Origin: Tissierellaceae bacterium
Lineage (GTDB): Bacteria; Bacillota; Clostridia; Tissierellales; Tissierellaceae
Direction: 5' to 3'
DNA: 64,000 bases
NCBI GenBank assembly: GCA_023229175.1
Contig: JALNZV010000006.1
Coordinates: 1 to 64,000 of the forward strand
Under the pieces are notes generated by a model. It was not told the origin of the DNA and searched no databases. It was given only the letters and a program-made list of their open reading frames with translations. Made by a program: the position numbers and the translations under genes. This document shows positions 27,466-36,543 of this stretch, piece by piece (position 1 is the stretch's first letter; every line of letters begins with the position of its first letter).

Positions 27466-27834
27466 ATGAAAAAGAAAAATATAATTTTTATAATCTTTTT
27501 AGTAGCTATTTTATTATCTACAGCATGCCAAAAAACTAATCACACTCCAATGCACGCCTCTATGTCAATGAAAGCAAACATGGATCATTTAGATTATGAG
27601 GATTTTAATGACATATATTCAAAAGGTGAAGAAAATTGGATTTCAAAAGAGCAATTCTACGAAGTCAAGGGACTATTGACCTCAGGGGTTCATCACGAAA
27701 CCTATGAATTACTTAAATTTGACAATGGTGAGATGATATTAGTAGAATTTTCTACAAGGCTAGAAGGTGGCGAATTTAAGGTACAAGGGCTAAAAATTAT
27801 ACCCGATGAAATGAAAGGTTTTTTTGAAGATTAA
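27466..27834 (+). CDS. small predicted lipoprotein
   Basis: About 122 aa. A basic N-terminus, hydrophobic core and lipobox LSTAC predict lipid anchoring at Cys21 and an extracytoplasmic location. The mature part is acidic, with a Met/His-rich start (HTPMHASMSMKANMDH) that could bind metal, which is speculation. The ATG at 27466 follows GAGAAGGGGG; the in-frame GTG at 27460 lies in that site. No family is recognised. It precedes the parS-like site and parA. Confidence 0.7.
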   Translation: MKKKNIIFIIFLVAILLSTACQKTNHTPMHASMSMKANMDHLDYEDFNDIYSKGEENWISKEQFYEVKGLLTSGVHHETYELLKFDNGEMILVEFSTRLEGGEFKVQGLKIIPDEMKGFFED

Positions 27835-27893
27835 GCAATACTATGATTTACTAAAACAATGCCATAGCAACTATAGAACAAACTTTTACAAAA

Positions 27894-27909
27894 TGTTCCA
27901 CGTGGAACA
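27894..27909. promoter_or_regulatory. parS: parS centromere site upstream of parA
   Basis: TGTTCCACGTGGAACA is a perfect 16-bp palindrome matching the parS consensus. It lies 113 bp upstream of parA. AAAA before and TTTTGTTTTTTT after it also make a terminator-like hairpin for the lipoprotein gene, so it may serve two roles. Confidence 0.88.
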
Positions 27910-28021
27910 TTTTGTTTTTTTAGTTCAAGCCGTTCCAAAATAAAAAATATATGGTATGATTATATTAATATGTTGACGAAAAAACATTTAAGACTTCGGA
28001 TGAAAATAGGTGGTGAACTTT

Positions 28022-28789
28022 TTGGGAAAGGTTATTTCAATATTCAATCAAAAAGGTGGAGTAGGAAAGACTACAACGGCAATTAACCTTTGCGCAGGTT
28101 TAGGAAAACTTGGGAAAAGGGTAATTTTAATAGATATTGATCCTCAGGGGAATTCAACATCTGGTCTTGGGGTTGAAAAACACGATGGGAAACCCATAAT
28201 ATACGATGTACTTGTAAACGATGCCAATATTAAAGATGCTATAAGGGATACTACGGCGGAAAATGTCTTTATAATACCCTCTAATAATGAACTGGCAGGA
28301 TTGGAAATTGAATTGGCTAGAGTAGGGGGTTGGGAGAGCATATTAAGGGATAAGCTAAAAGAAATACAAGGCGATTACGATTTTATATTTATAGATTGTC
28401 CTCCATCCCTGGGAATTCTCTCGGTCATAGGTCTGGTGGCATCCAATAGCGTAATCATTCCAATCCAATGTGAATATTACGCCCTAGAAGGTGTAAGTCA
28501 GTTGTTTGATACCATAAAACTTGTAAAAAAGGGGTTAAACCCGGGCTTAGAAGTAGAAGGCGTGGTACTGAGCATGTTCGACGGCAGGACAAACCTATCT
28601 ATACAAGTAGTGGATGAGGTTAAGAGTTTTTTTAAAGAAAAGGTATATGTAAGCATAATTCCCAGAAACGTTAGATTGGCAGAAGCTCCAAGTCACGGCT
28701 TATCCATAATGGATTATGATGATAAATCAAAGGGAGCAGAGGCGTATATGGACCTAGCGGAGGAATTCTTAGAATTAGTTGAGGAGTGA
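28022..28789 (+). CDS. parA: chromosome partitioning ATPase ParA (Soj)
   Basis: About 255 aa beginning MGKVISIFNQKGGVGKTTTAIN, with the deviant Walker A KGGVGKTTT (about 11-19), Walker A' LIDIDPQGN and Walker B FIDCPPSLG. It forms ATP-dependent dimers on the nucleoid and works with ParB to separate origins; Soj also controls DnaA. The TTG at 28022 gives the family's start and has AGGTGGTG upstream; the GTG codons at 28010 and 28013 lie inside that site. parB follows 4 bp after the stop. Confidence 0.95.
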   Translation: MGKVISIFNQKGGVGKTTTAINLCAGLGKLGKRVILIDIDPQGNSTSGLGVEKHDGKPIIYDVLVNDANIKDAIRDTTAENVFIIPSNNELAGLEIELARVGGWESILRDKLKEIQGDYDFIFIDCPPSLGILSVIGLVASNSVIIPIQCEYYALEGVSQLFDTIKLVKKGLNPGLEVEGVVLSMFDGRTNLSIQVVDEVKSFFKEKVYVSIIPRNVRLAEAPSHGLSIMDYDDKSKGAEAYMDLAEEFLELVEE

Positions 28790-28793
28790 TTAG

Positions 28794-29663
28794 ATGAGTA
28801 CTAAGAAAAGAGGATTGGGCAAAGGGTTATCTGCATTAATCTCAGATGATATAGCTTACGAAAATATAGGGTCGCAAGAGGTAGTGGATTATATCGATAT
28901 AGGTCTTATAACTCCCAATAAAAACCAACCTAGAGTAGATTTTAACGATGAAAGCCTTACTAGTTTGGCGGATTCAATAAGAGTCAACGGCTTAATACAA
29001 CCTATATTAGTTAGAAAAGACGGCCAAAAATACGAAATAATAGCGGGAGAACGAAGATGGAGGGCTTCCAAGATGGCTGGCCTTAAGGAAATCCCCTGTC
29101 TATTGAAAGATGTAGATGAAAAGGCTTCAGCTAAATTTGCCCTGATTGAGAACATTCAAAGAGAAGACCTAAACCCCATAGAAGAGGCTATTGCATATAA
29201 AAAATTAATGAAGGATCATAAGCTTACCCAGGAAGAGGTTGCGAGGGAGATAGGAAAATCAAGGCCCTATATAGCGAATACCATAAGGCTATTAAATTTA
29301 AACAGAGAAGTGATAAAATATATTTCCAATGGAGAACTGACAGCAGGCCATGGGAAGGTGCTTTTAGGTATAGAGAATAAAGAAGAGCAGCTCAAGGCTG
29401 CAAACAAAATAATAAGTGACAGTTTAAACATCAGGGAGTCGGAGAAATTGACGACAAAAGCTAAAAGACAAACAAAACCAAAGGTGAAGAGTACAAGAGA
29501 TTCTAATGTCGTAGATTTAGAGGAGAGTTTAATGAGGATTTTAGGAACTAAGGTAAATTTAGTAATCGGCAATAAAAAAGGAAAGATTGAAATTGAATAC
29601 TACGGATATGAGGATTTGGAAAGAATAATCGATATCCTAAGGGGAGAGAAGCAATGGAAATAA
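28794..29663 (+). CDS. parB: chromosome partitioning protein ParB (Spo0J)
   Basis: A 289-aa protein with the typical start STKKRGLGKGLSALI, the ParB/Srx CTPase domain (ITPNKNQPRVDF, AGERRWRASKMAG), the helix-turn-helix LTQEEVAREIGKSRPYIANTIRLLNL (about 142-167) and a C-terminal dimerisation domain ending in ILRGEKQW. It loads on parS, spreads as a CTP-gated clamp and recruits SMC. It overlaps the next gene by 10 bp. Confidence 0.96.
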   Translation: MSTKKRGLGKGLSALISDDIAYENIGSQEVVDYIDIGLITPNKNQPRVDFNDESLTSLADSIRVNGLIQPILVRKDGQKYEIIAGERRWRASKMAGLKEIPCLLKDVDEKASAKFALIENIQREDLNPIEEAIAYKKLMKDHKLTQEEVAREIGKSRPYIANTIRLLNLNREVIKYISNGELTAGHGKVLLGIENKEEQLKAANKIISDSLNIRESEKLTTKAKRQTKPKVKSTRDSNVVDLEESLMRILGTKVNLVIGNKKGKIEIEYYGYEDLERIIDILRGEKQWK

Positions 29664-30550
29664 TGGTTTATCAAGTTGATGCCTTTTCCGATAGGGCTTT
29701 TGGTGGAAACCCAGCAGCTGTGGTGCTGAGCTCGAGAACCTTGACAGCCAACACGATGCAAGATATTGCAAAGGAAATGAACCTGTCTGAAACTGCCTTT
29801 GTAATTCAATTTGCGAAAGACTCATTTTGGGTTAGATTTTTTACTCCTGTATGCGAAGTTGATTTATGTGGTCATGCCACCATATCGACATTTTATACCC
29901 TAGGGAAAATGGGTTATATAGAGGGAATGATAGATGGGACAAAAACAGTATATCAAGAAACCAGATCTGGTAAGCTAGCAGTAGAGCTTGAATATAGAGA
30001 TGGAGAGATATATAAGGTGTTCATGGAGCAGGCAAAACCTAAAAATATTGGTAGGGTAGAGGACCTGGAAAGACTAGCTGAGGCCATGGGAATATCTATG
30101 GAAGACATTGGGATTGGAAAAGAAACCATATATCCCGAAATAGTTTCTACAGGTCTTCCGGATATTATGTTACCCGTTAAAGATAAGGAAATACTAGACC
30201 ATATGAATGTGAATATGAACAAATTGTCAAAGCTGTCGGAGGAGCTTGATGTAATAGGTGTACATGCTTTTTATCTGCCTAGCAAGGATTCCGAAATTGT
30301 CTATACTAGAAATTTTGCCCCTTTAGTAGGAATAGACGAAGAGGCGGCTACTGGCACATCGAATGGGGCTTTGATTTATTTTCTAAGGGAAAACAACCTA
30401 ATAGACAGAAACAGAATTGTATCATATCAAGGTCAATCTATGAACAGACCTAGTACCATATATTGCAGGTTAGAAAAAAGAAAGGGCGAAACTATTGTAA
30501 AAGTAGGTGGAGATGCTAAAATAGTATTATCGGGTATAATGTCAATATAA
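29654..30550 (+). CDS. PhzF family isomerase/epimerase
   Basis: A 298-aa protein with PhzF features: VYQVDAFSDRAFGGNPAAVV at the start, with the catalytic-type Glu in MNLSETAFV, then VDLCGHATISTFYTL in the middle and the late motif EEAATGTSNGALIYFL. The fold is of the diaminopimelate-epimerase type; substrates of most members are unknown. The start overlaps parB by 10 bp, so it is probably co-transcribed with parAB, with no evident link in function. Confidence 0.92.
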   Translation: MEIMVYQVDAFSDRAFGGNPAAVVLSSRTLTANTMQDIAKEMNLSETAFVIQFAKDSFWVRFFTPVCEVDLCGHATISTFYTLGKMGYIEGMIDGTKTVYQETRSGKLAVELEYRDGEIYKVFMEQAKPKNIGRVEDLERLAEAMGISMEDIGIGKETIYPEIVSTGLPDIMLPVKDKEILDHMNVNMNKLSKLSEELDVIGVHAFYLPSKDSEIVYTRNFAPLVGIDEEAATGTSNGALIYFLRENNLIDRNRIVSYQGQSMNRPSTIYCRLEKRKGETIVKVGGDAKIVLSGIMSI

Positions 30551-30610
30551 ACAAAAGCATAGTTCACATTTTATGTCTTTTGTAGTAAAATACATCTAGG
30601 AGGTGGGTTA

Positions 30611-31249
30611 ATGTTTATAGAAAAAAGTGTAAAAGAGTACATGGCAACAGTAGCCAGCGGAGATCCAACGCCAGGTGGCGGTAGTGTATCTGCCTTAGTG
30701 GGAGGTCTTGGAGCAGCGTTAACCGGTATGGTAAACAATTTAACCGTAGGAAAGAAGGCTTTTGAAGAACTATCTGAGGGAATCAAAAATGAGATAGTTG
30801 AGAACGCCAAAGAAATAGAATCCCTTATGGAGGATTTAACGGGAATAGTAGACGAGGACACTAAGGCATTTGACAAAGTTATGGTAGCATTTAAACTCCC
30901 TAAGGAGACTGAGGAAGAAAAGAAAATAAGGTCAAATGCTATTCAAGAAGGGTATAAAATTGCCCTTGAAGTACCACTTAGAGCTGCTGAGAAATGCCTG
31001 AAGGTACTTGAGCTTCAAGGCGTTTTTGCCAGATATGGCAATGTCAACGCCATTACAGATGTAGGAGTAGGGACATTGCTGGCATACTCTGGGCTTGAAG
31101 GAGCTTTATTTAATGTAACCATTAATTTAGGAAGCATTAAAAATCAGGAATATAAAGAAGAAATAAGTGGAAAAGTAGACAGTATATTAAAATCGGGTAA
31201 GGATTTAAAAGAAGAATTGCTTAAAATTGTATACGAAAGACTAGGATAA
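30611..31249 (+). CDS. cyclodeaminase/cyclohydrolase family protein (FchA/FTCD-C)
   Basis: A 212-aa helical protein with the family signature DPTPGGGSVSALVGGLGAALTGMVNNLT (about 18-46). This is the C-terminal, formimino-THF cyclodeaminase/methenyl-THF cyclohydrolase family. As a stand-alone protein it may be the FchA type that interconverts methenyl- and formyl-THF, or the glycine/histidine-linked cyclodeaminase; the neighbours do not decide. AGGAGG precedes the ATG. Confidence 0.87.
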   Translation: MFIEKSVKEYMATVASGDPTPGGGSVSALVGGLGAALTGMVNNLTVGKKAFEELSEGIKNEIVENAKEIESLMEDLTGIVDEDTKAFDKVMVAFKLPKETEEEKKIRSNAIQEGYKIALEVPLRAAEKCLKVLELQGVFARYGNVNAITDVGVGTLLAYSGLEGALFNVTINLGSIKNQEYKEEISGKVDSILKSGKDLKEELLKIVYERLG

Positions 31250-31275
31250 GAGAAGGAAACTTCTCTTTTTCTTTT
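31248..31275 (+). terminator. terminator after the cyclodeaminase gene
   Basis: AAGAGAAG, a GAAA tetraloop and CTTCTCTT form an 8-bp stem beginning at the stop codon, followed by TTTCTTTT. Confidence 0.85.
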
Positions 31276-31328
31276 AAATTAGGGGACGTTGGGTATATAT
31301 ATAGAACTACTAACGGGGAGGAATGTAA

Positions 31329-32096
31329 ATGAAGGTAATGAATGAAATAATCAAGGTCCAATTGGCCCATAGGACCATCAGGGAATTTACTGATAAAAAA
31401 GTTTCCGATGATGTATTTGCACAGCTAATGGAAGTTGCCAGGAGAACAGCCACATCTAACGGAATGCAGGCGGCCTCGATAATACGCGTCAGAAATCCTG
31501 AAATCAAGAAGAAGGTTTCCAAGGTATGCAACCAGGAATACATCGCCAGAGCTACAGAAATTTTAATATTCATAGTCGATCAATATAGAAACTCTCAGAT
31601 TGCAAAGGAAAAGAATTCTACAGATGAATGTGCAAGGGATATGGACAATTTCTTTTCGGCATATACAGATGCCGTTTTAATGGCACAGAACGTAGTAAAT
31701 GCGGCAGAATCCTTAGGTTTAGGTACATTTTATATGGGCAGCATACTTAACGATACGGAGGAAATCGGCAAAATTTTAAACTTGCCTCAATTGACTTTCC
31801 CAGCCTTGGGCGTAGCACTTGGATACCCGAATCAGGATCCACAGATGAAACCGAGAATGGATATGAAATACAGGGTATTTGAAGACACATATAAGAAATA
31901 CGACAATTACCTCGAGGAATTAAAGGAATATGACGAAGAAATGACAACGTATTATGACCTTAGGGATGCAAACAGGAGGGTTGACTCTTTTACAAATCAA
32001 GTGGTTAAAAAGCTAAAAAGCCCTCTACCAAGGAGACAAGAAATGTTGAATATTGTCAAAAAGCAAGGATTTAATTTATACCTAAAAGATGAATAA
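31329..32096 (+). CDS. nitroreductase family oxidoreductase
   Basis: A 255-aa flavoprotein of the NfsA/FRP group. QLAHRTIREFTDKKVSDDV with the conserved RTIREF is the FMN-binding start. RRTATSNGMQAASIIRV, ESLGLGTFYMGSI and LPQLTFPALGVALGYPNQ follow the family pattern, as does the C-terminal RR-containing tail. It should use NADPH to reduce nitroaromatics, quinones or flavin; the natural substrate is unknown. It is a single-gene unit between two terminators. Confidence 0.88.
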   Translation: MKVMNEIIKVQLAHRTIREFTDKKVSDDVFAQLMEVARRTATSNGMQAASIIRVRNPEIKKKVSKVCNQEYIARATEILIFIVDQYRNSQIAKEKNSTDECARDMDNFFSAYTDAVLMAQNVVNAAESLGLGTFYMGSILNDTEEIGKILNLPQLTFPALGVALGYPNQDPQMKPRMDMKYRVFEDTYKKYDNYLEELKEYDEEMTTYYDLRDANRRVDSFTNQVVKKLKSPLPRRQEMLNIVKKQGFNLYLKDE

Positions 32097-32137
32097 TTAA
32101 ATATTCAACTCCATAGGAGTAGGTCAAAGAGACTTAT

Positions 32138-32163
32138 AAGATAGCTCCCAAGGGGCTATCTTT
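32138..32163 (+). terminator. terminator after the nitroreductase gene
   Basis: AAGATAGCTCC and GGGGCTATCTT form an 11-bp stem (one T-G pair) around a CAA loop, with TTT after it. The T-run is short. Confidence 0.7.
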
Positions 32164-32250
32164 ACATATATGGCACATTTATACAATATGATATTTAAGG
32201 GAAAAGTAGTATAATTATGTTGTGAAAGTTTAGGAGAAAGGGAGGGTAAT

Positions 32251-33960
32251 ATGTTAAAGAATGTAATAATGAAGGCAAGAGGTAGCGAAAAGGCTGAGCT
32301 AGTCCTTAAAAATGGAAATATAATAAACGTATTTACCAATGAGATTATCAAAGGGGATTTGGCCATAGACGGTGGCATAATTATAGGCATTGGAGATTAT
32401 TCTGGTGAAAAAGAAATAGATGTAGAAGGAAAATATATATCCCCAGGTTTTATAGACAGCCATGTTCACATAGAGTCGTCTATGTCATCGCCGTCACAGT
32501 TTGCTAGGGTAATAGTACCCAGGGGCGTGACCAGTATAATCGCTGACCCCCATGAGATTGCCAATGTAAAGGGAATTGACGGAATAAAATATATAATAGA
32601 GGAAAGTAAAAATACACCCTTAGACGTCCATGTAATGCTTCCCAGCTGTGTACCTTCTACAGATTTCGAAAACGCTGGGGCAGTTCTTGAGGCTGATGAT
32701 TTAAAGGAGCTTATGGACCACGAAGGAGTTCTCGGCCTAGGAGAAATGATGAATTATCCTGGTGTAATTTCAGCAGACGACAAGGTAATTGACAAATTGG
32801 CTTTATTTAAGGATAGGGTAATCGACGGACATGGACCTGCTATTTCGGGTAAAGATTTAAACGCATACGTAGCATCAGGTATAAAAACAGAACATGAATG
32901 CTCGACGGTAGAAGAAGTGATTGACAGATTGAGACTAGGCATGTATATTTTATTAAGGGAAGGTTCAGCAGCTAAGGATTTGAGAAATATAATAAAACCA
33001 GTAAACAAAGACAACTTAAGGAGATTTATGTTCTGCACAGACGATAAACATCCAGAGGACCTGATAAAAGACGGATCAATTGATTTCAATATAAAATTGG
33101 CGATTAAAGAGGGAATAGAACCCATAGATGCCATAAAAATGGCCACTTTAAATGCAGCAGAGTGCTACAACCTCAAGAAGAAAGGGGCCTTAGCTCCAGG
33201 TTATGAGGCAGATGTGGTAGTAATAGACAACTTAGATGATTTTAACATAGAAAAGGTATTTAAAAATGGGATCTTAGTTGCAGAAAACAACAAGGCCCTA
33301 TTTGAACCAAGTATAAATTTGCCAAAACATATGACTGATACAGTGAAAATTAAAGAAGTAGAGCTGAAGGATTTGCGAATACCCATGAAATCCAATAGGG
33401 CAAATGTCATAGGAGTACTGAAGGGCAGTTTAGTCACAGAAAAATTAGTAGAGGAAGTAGAAGTTGAAGAGGGATACTTTAAGTATTCTGATAATGACGT
33501 TTTAAAACTCGCTGTCATCGAAAGACATTTTGCCACAGGAAATGTTGGTGTAGGTTTGATTAAAAACTTCAATCTAAAGGGCGGGGCAATAGGCTCTACT
33601 ATAGGGCATGATTCCCACAATATGATTGTAATAGGAGATAACGATAGGGATATGTTGGCTGCAATAAAAGAGCTTGAGAAAATTGGGGGCGGACTCACAA
33701 TGGTCTCCAATGGTCGTGTATTGGAAAGTTTGGCTTTGGAAATTGGGGGCATAATGACTTCAAGACCTATAGAGGAGACAAATGAAATATTAAAGAGGAT
33801 GATAGACAAATCCCACAAAGAATTAAATGTGAACAAGGATATAGACCCCTTTATGACTTTGGCATTTATGGCATTGCCTGTAATACCGAAGATAAAACTT
33901 ACAGATATGGGCCTGTTTGACGTAGAAAATTTTGATTTTATAGAAATTAGTGTGGAGTGA
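32251..33960 (+). CDS. ade: adenine deaminase
   Basis: A 569-aa amidohydrolase of the Ade/YfiN-type adenine deaminase family. The metal site starts with PGFIDSHVHIESSMSSP (about 69-85) and continues with HGPAISGKDLNAY, EHECS and FCTDDKHPEDL; the C-terminal region (about 425-569) has TGNVGVGLIKNFNL and GHDSHNMIVIGDN. It converts adenine to hypoxanthine and ammonia in purine salvage. It overlaps the frame of the next gene slightly and is followed 5 bp later by its true start. Confidence 0.94.
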   Translation: MLKNVIMKARGSEKAELVLKNGNIINVFTNEIIKGDLAIDGGIIIGIGDYSGEKEIDVEGKYISPGFIDSHVHIESSMSSPSQFARVIVPRGVTSIIADPHEIANVKGIDGIKYIIEESKNTPLDVHVMLPSCVPSTDFENAGAVLEADDLKELMDHEGVLGLGEMMNYPGVISADDKVIDKLALFKDRVIDGHGPAISGKDLNAYVASGIKTEHECSTVEEVIDRLRLGMYILLREGSAAKDLRNIIKPVNKDNLRRFMFCTDDKHPEDLIKDGSIDFNIKLAIKEGIEPIDAIKMATLNAAECYNLKKKGALAPGYEADVVVIDNLDDFNIEKVFKNGILVAENNKALFEPSINLPKHMTDTVKIKEVELKDLRIPMKSNRANVIGVLKGSLVTEKLVEEVEVEEGYFKYSDNDVLKLAVIERHFATGNVGVGLIKNFNLKGGAIGSTIGHDSHNMIVIGDNDRDMLAAIKELEKIGGGLTMVSNGRVLESLALEIGGIMTSRPIEETNEILKRMIDKSHKELNVNKDIDPFMTLAFMALPVIPKIKLTDMGLFDVENFDFIEISVE

Positions 33961-33964
33961 TAGT

Positions 33965-35107
33965 ATGAGTTATTTTGATAATGCCGCCACATCTTATCCA
34001 AAACCAAAGGCAGTTTACCATAAGATAATGGAGGCAATGGTGGAATACGGGGCTAACCCTGGGCGAAGTGGGCACAAAAGGGCCCTAAGATTAAACAGGG
34101 AAATATATAATACAAGATTAGAAATTTCGAAGCTTTTTAATATAAAAGATCCGATGAATCTCGTATTTACTTTTAATTGTACCGAAAGCTTAAATATTGG
34201 GATAAAAGGAGTCTTGAAATCTGGAGACCATGTGATTACAACCTCTATGGAGCATAATTCAGTTTTGAGGCCAATTGCATTTCTGCAAAAAATGGGAATA
34301 AAAAGCACAATAGTTCAAGGTGATACTGAAGGAAGGATAAACCCAAAAGATATTGAAAATAGCATCAGAAAAGACACAAAGTTAATAGTGACGACACATA
34401 TTTCCAATCTTACAGGCACCATAATGAATATTGAAGCCATTGGAGAAATTGCAAGGAAGCATGGGCTATTGTATTTAGTCGATGGAGCCCAGTCTGCAGG
34501 GGTTTACGATTTGGACATGGACAGAATGAATATGGATATGTTAGCGTTTCCTGGGCATAAGGGGCTTTTAGGACCGCAGGGAACAGGAGGACTATATATT
34601 AGGGAGGGGCTTGATGTAGCTTCAACTTTTCAGGGGGGAACAGGAAGCACCTCCCATTCCCTTGAACAGCCCGATATGCTGCCGGATAAATTTGAATCTG
34701 GCACGGCGAATGGACCGGGGATTGTAGGGTTGGGAGCTGGTGTAAAATATATAATTGATACGGGAATAGAAAACATAAGGAAAAAAGAAGAAGACTTAAC
34801 GAAGTTTTTCATAGAGGAAGTTAGAAAAATTGACGGGGTAAAACTATATGGACCACTGGAGAAGGGATATCAGGCACCGGTTATATCCTTGAATATTAAG
34901 GATGCTGATTCCTCTGAAATAAGCTATATACTAGATGAGGAATACGATATTGCAGTGAGGCCAGGGCTGCATTGTGCTCCCCTTGCCCATAAAACCATAG
35001 GCACATTTGATCAAGGCGTTGTTAGGTTTAGCTTTGGATATGAAAACACCTTTGAAGAAATAGAGTATGCCCTTAAAGCTATTAAAGATATAGCTGGGGA
35101 ACTCTAG
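33965..35107 (+). CDS. class V aminotransferase / cysteine desulfurase family
   Basis: About 380 aa of the PLP-dependent NifS-like fold, starting MSYFDNAATSYPKPKAV. The PLP lysine is in AFPGHKGLLGPQGTGGLYI; VDGAQSAGV holds the Asp that contacts the cofactor and RPGLHCAPLAHKTIG the loop with a Cys where desulfurases carry the active-site cysteine. This matches the group annotated as cysteine desulfurase family (selenocysteine-lyase-like). The ATG at 33965 follows GTGGAGTGAT; the GTG at 33950 is inside the upstream gene. Confidence 0.9.
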   Translation: MSYFDNAATSYPKPKAVYHKIMEAMVEYGANPGRSGHKRALRLNREIYNTRLEISKLFNIKDPMNLVFTFNCTESLNIGIKGVLKSGDHVITTSMEHNSVLRPIAFLQKMGIKSTIVQGDTEGRINPKDIENSIRKDTKLIVTTHISNLTGTIMNIEAIGEIARKHGLLYLVDGAQSAGVYDLDMDRMNMDMLAFPGHKGLLGPQGTGGLYIREGLDVASTFQGGTGSTSHSLEQPDMLPDKFESGTANGPGIVGLGAGVKYIIDTGIENIRKKEEDLTKFFIEEVRKIDGVKLYGPLEKGYQAPVISLNIKDADSSEISYILDEEYDIAVRPGLHCAPLAHKTIGTFDQGVVRFSFGYENTFEEIEYALKAIKDIAGEL

Positions 35108-35122
35108 AAAGGGGATATTTCT

Positions 35123-35641
35123 GTGGTACAACTAAGGGCAATTATCTCGACATATAATTTAGAGATTATAATGGGGCTTATGGCAGCTTTTCTAATTTTG
35201 TTATTATTGTATATAGTAGCAGAAATAAGAATAACTGGTATAAAAAAAAGGTATAATGAATTGGTTAGGGGAGTCAAAGGATTAAATGTAGAGGAGCTCC
35301 TCATAAAGACAGGTGAAGAGCTCTACGACATCCGTATAGACATGAATATAATCGAGCAGTCCATAGAAAATTTGGAGACTAAACTATCATTTGCAATTCA
35401 AAAAGTTGGATTTGTTAGATACAATGCCTTTGGAGAACTAGGTTCAGATTTAAGCTTTTCCGTAGCTCTATTGGACAAGTTTAACAATGGCTTTGTTTTA
35501 ACAAGTATATTTGGCAGAGAGAGCACTACTAGTTATGCAAAACCAATTAAATTTGGTAAATCCGTGTATCCATTATCAGTTGAAGAAATTCAAGCAATAG
35601 ACAGAGCAATGATGGGCGAACATGGTGAAAAAACAATCTAG
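35123..35641 (+). CDS. DUF4446 family membrane-anchored protein
   Basis: A 172-aa protein with one N-terminal membrane helix (about 13-35) and a coiled-coil region (about 40-90), then a conserved C-terminal domain: VGFVRYNAFGELGSDLSFSVALLDKFNNGFVLTSIFGRESTTSYAKPI. This is the DUF4446 pattern. Its function is unknown; it is often found near parAB and yyaC in clostridia. The start is GTG behind AAAGGGG. Confidence 0.87.
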   Translation: MVQLRAIISTYNLEIIMGLMAAFLILLLLYIVAEIRITGIKKRYNELVRGVKGLNVEELLIKTGEELYDIRIDMNIIEQSIENLETKLSFAIQKVGFVRYNAFGELGSDLSFSVALLDKFNNGFVLTSIFGRESTTSYAKPIKFGKSVYPLSVEEIQAIDRAMMGEHGEKTI

Positions 35642-35657
35642 CAGGGGGAAAGCTCAT

Positions 35658-36542
35658 ATGGATAATATCTTATTTATTGTAAATCCAGTGGCTGGTGGGG
35701 GCAAGGCGAAGGACCTGATACCCCTTATTAGGGAAACTATGGATAGGTATAAAAAGCACTACGATATAGTATTGACCAGAAAACCTAAGGAAGCAATTGT
35801 AATTGCGGAGGGGAAGGCAGAGGAATATGAGGCAGTAGTAGCTGTTGGCGGCGATGGTACAGTAAATGAGGTATCTAAAGGGCTAATAAACAAGGGAAAG
35901 GGCACCTTGGGTATTTTACCTGGAGGCACAGGCAACGACATGGCTCGAACTTTGGGAATACCAAATAATCCTGTAGAAGCTATGGAGATTTTAAACAAGG
36001 GATATAAAAAGTTTATAGACGTGGGGAATGTAAATGGACATAAATTCATAAATATTTCCAGCATAGGTTTTGATGCTGAAGTAGTGGCAAATAACGTGAA
36101 TATAAAGAGGATTGTAAAGTCTGGCATATCTTATGCTATCAGCGTAATTTATACTCTATTTAGCTTTAAGAATAAAAAGGTGACAATCACCATTGGGGAT
36201 AAGCTAATAGAAGAGGAAATAATACTTCTAGCAATTGGCAATGGGAGATATTATGGTGGCGGAATGAGCATATTGCCTATGGCAATTGTAGATGACGGTC
36301 TATTTCACATATGTGTCGTATCTAAAATAGGAAAACTGAAGCTGCTATATTTATTTCCCACCATATTTAAGGGAACCCATATTAAATATACGGAATACGT
36401 AAGGATTTACCAAGGGAATAGAATAAAAGTAAGTTTTGAAAACCCTCTACATTTGAATATTGATGGGGAACTAACATCCGTTGAAGGTGAAATTGAATTT
36501 TCTCTGGAGCGAAATAAATTAGAGGTCATATACGGTAAATAG
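35658..36542 (+). CDS. diacylglycerol kinase family lipid kinase (DagK/YegS)
   Basis: About 294 aa. The catalytic-domain motifs are FIVNPVAGGGKAKDLIP at the start, VGGDGTVNEVSKGL (about 63-77) and GILPGGTGNDMARTLG; the C-terminal beta-sandwich contains NISSIGFDAEVV and GNGRYYGGGMSILP. It should phosphorylate diacylglycerol or a similar lipid at the membrane. The ATG at 35658 follows AGGGGG; a start at 35622 would overlap the previous gene. Confidence 0.92.
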   Translation: MDNILFIVNPVAGGGKAKDLIPLIRETMDRYKKHYDIVLTRKPKEAIVIAEGKAEEYEAVVAVGGDGTVNEVSKGLINKGKGTLGILPGGTGNDMARTLGIPNNPVEAMEILNKGYKKFIDVGNVNGHKFINISSIGFDAEVVANNVNIKRIVKSGISYAISVIYTLFSFKNKKVTITIGDKLIEEEIILLAIGNGRYYGGGMSILPMAIVDDGLFHICVVSKIGKLKLLYLFPTIFKGTHIKYTEYVRIYQGNRIKVSFENPLHLNIDGELTSVEGEIEFSLERNKLEVIYGK

Positions 36543-36543
36543 G

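Noticed and set aside
33201..34037. Long (278-aa) ORF antisense to the adenine deaminase gene
   Set aside because: It mirrors a well-conserved gene and its translation is Ser/Ile/Phe-rich shadow sequence without motifs.
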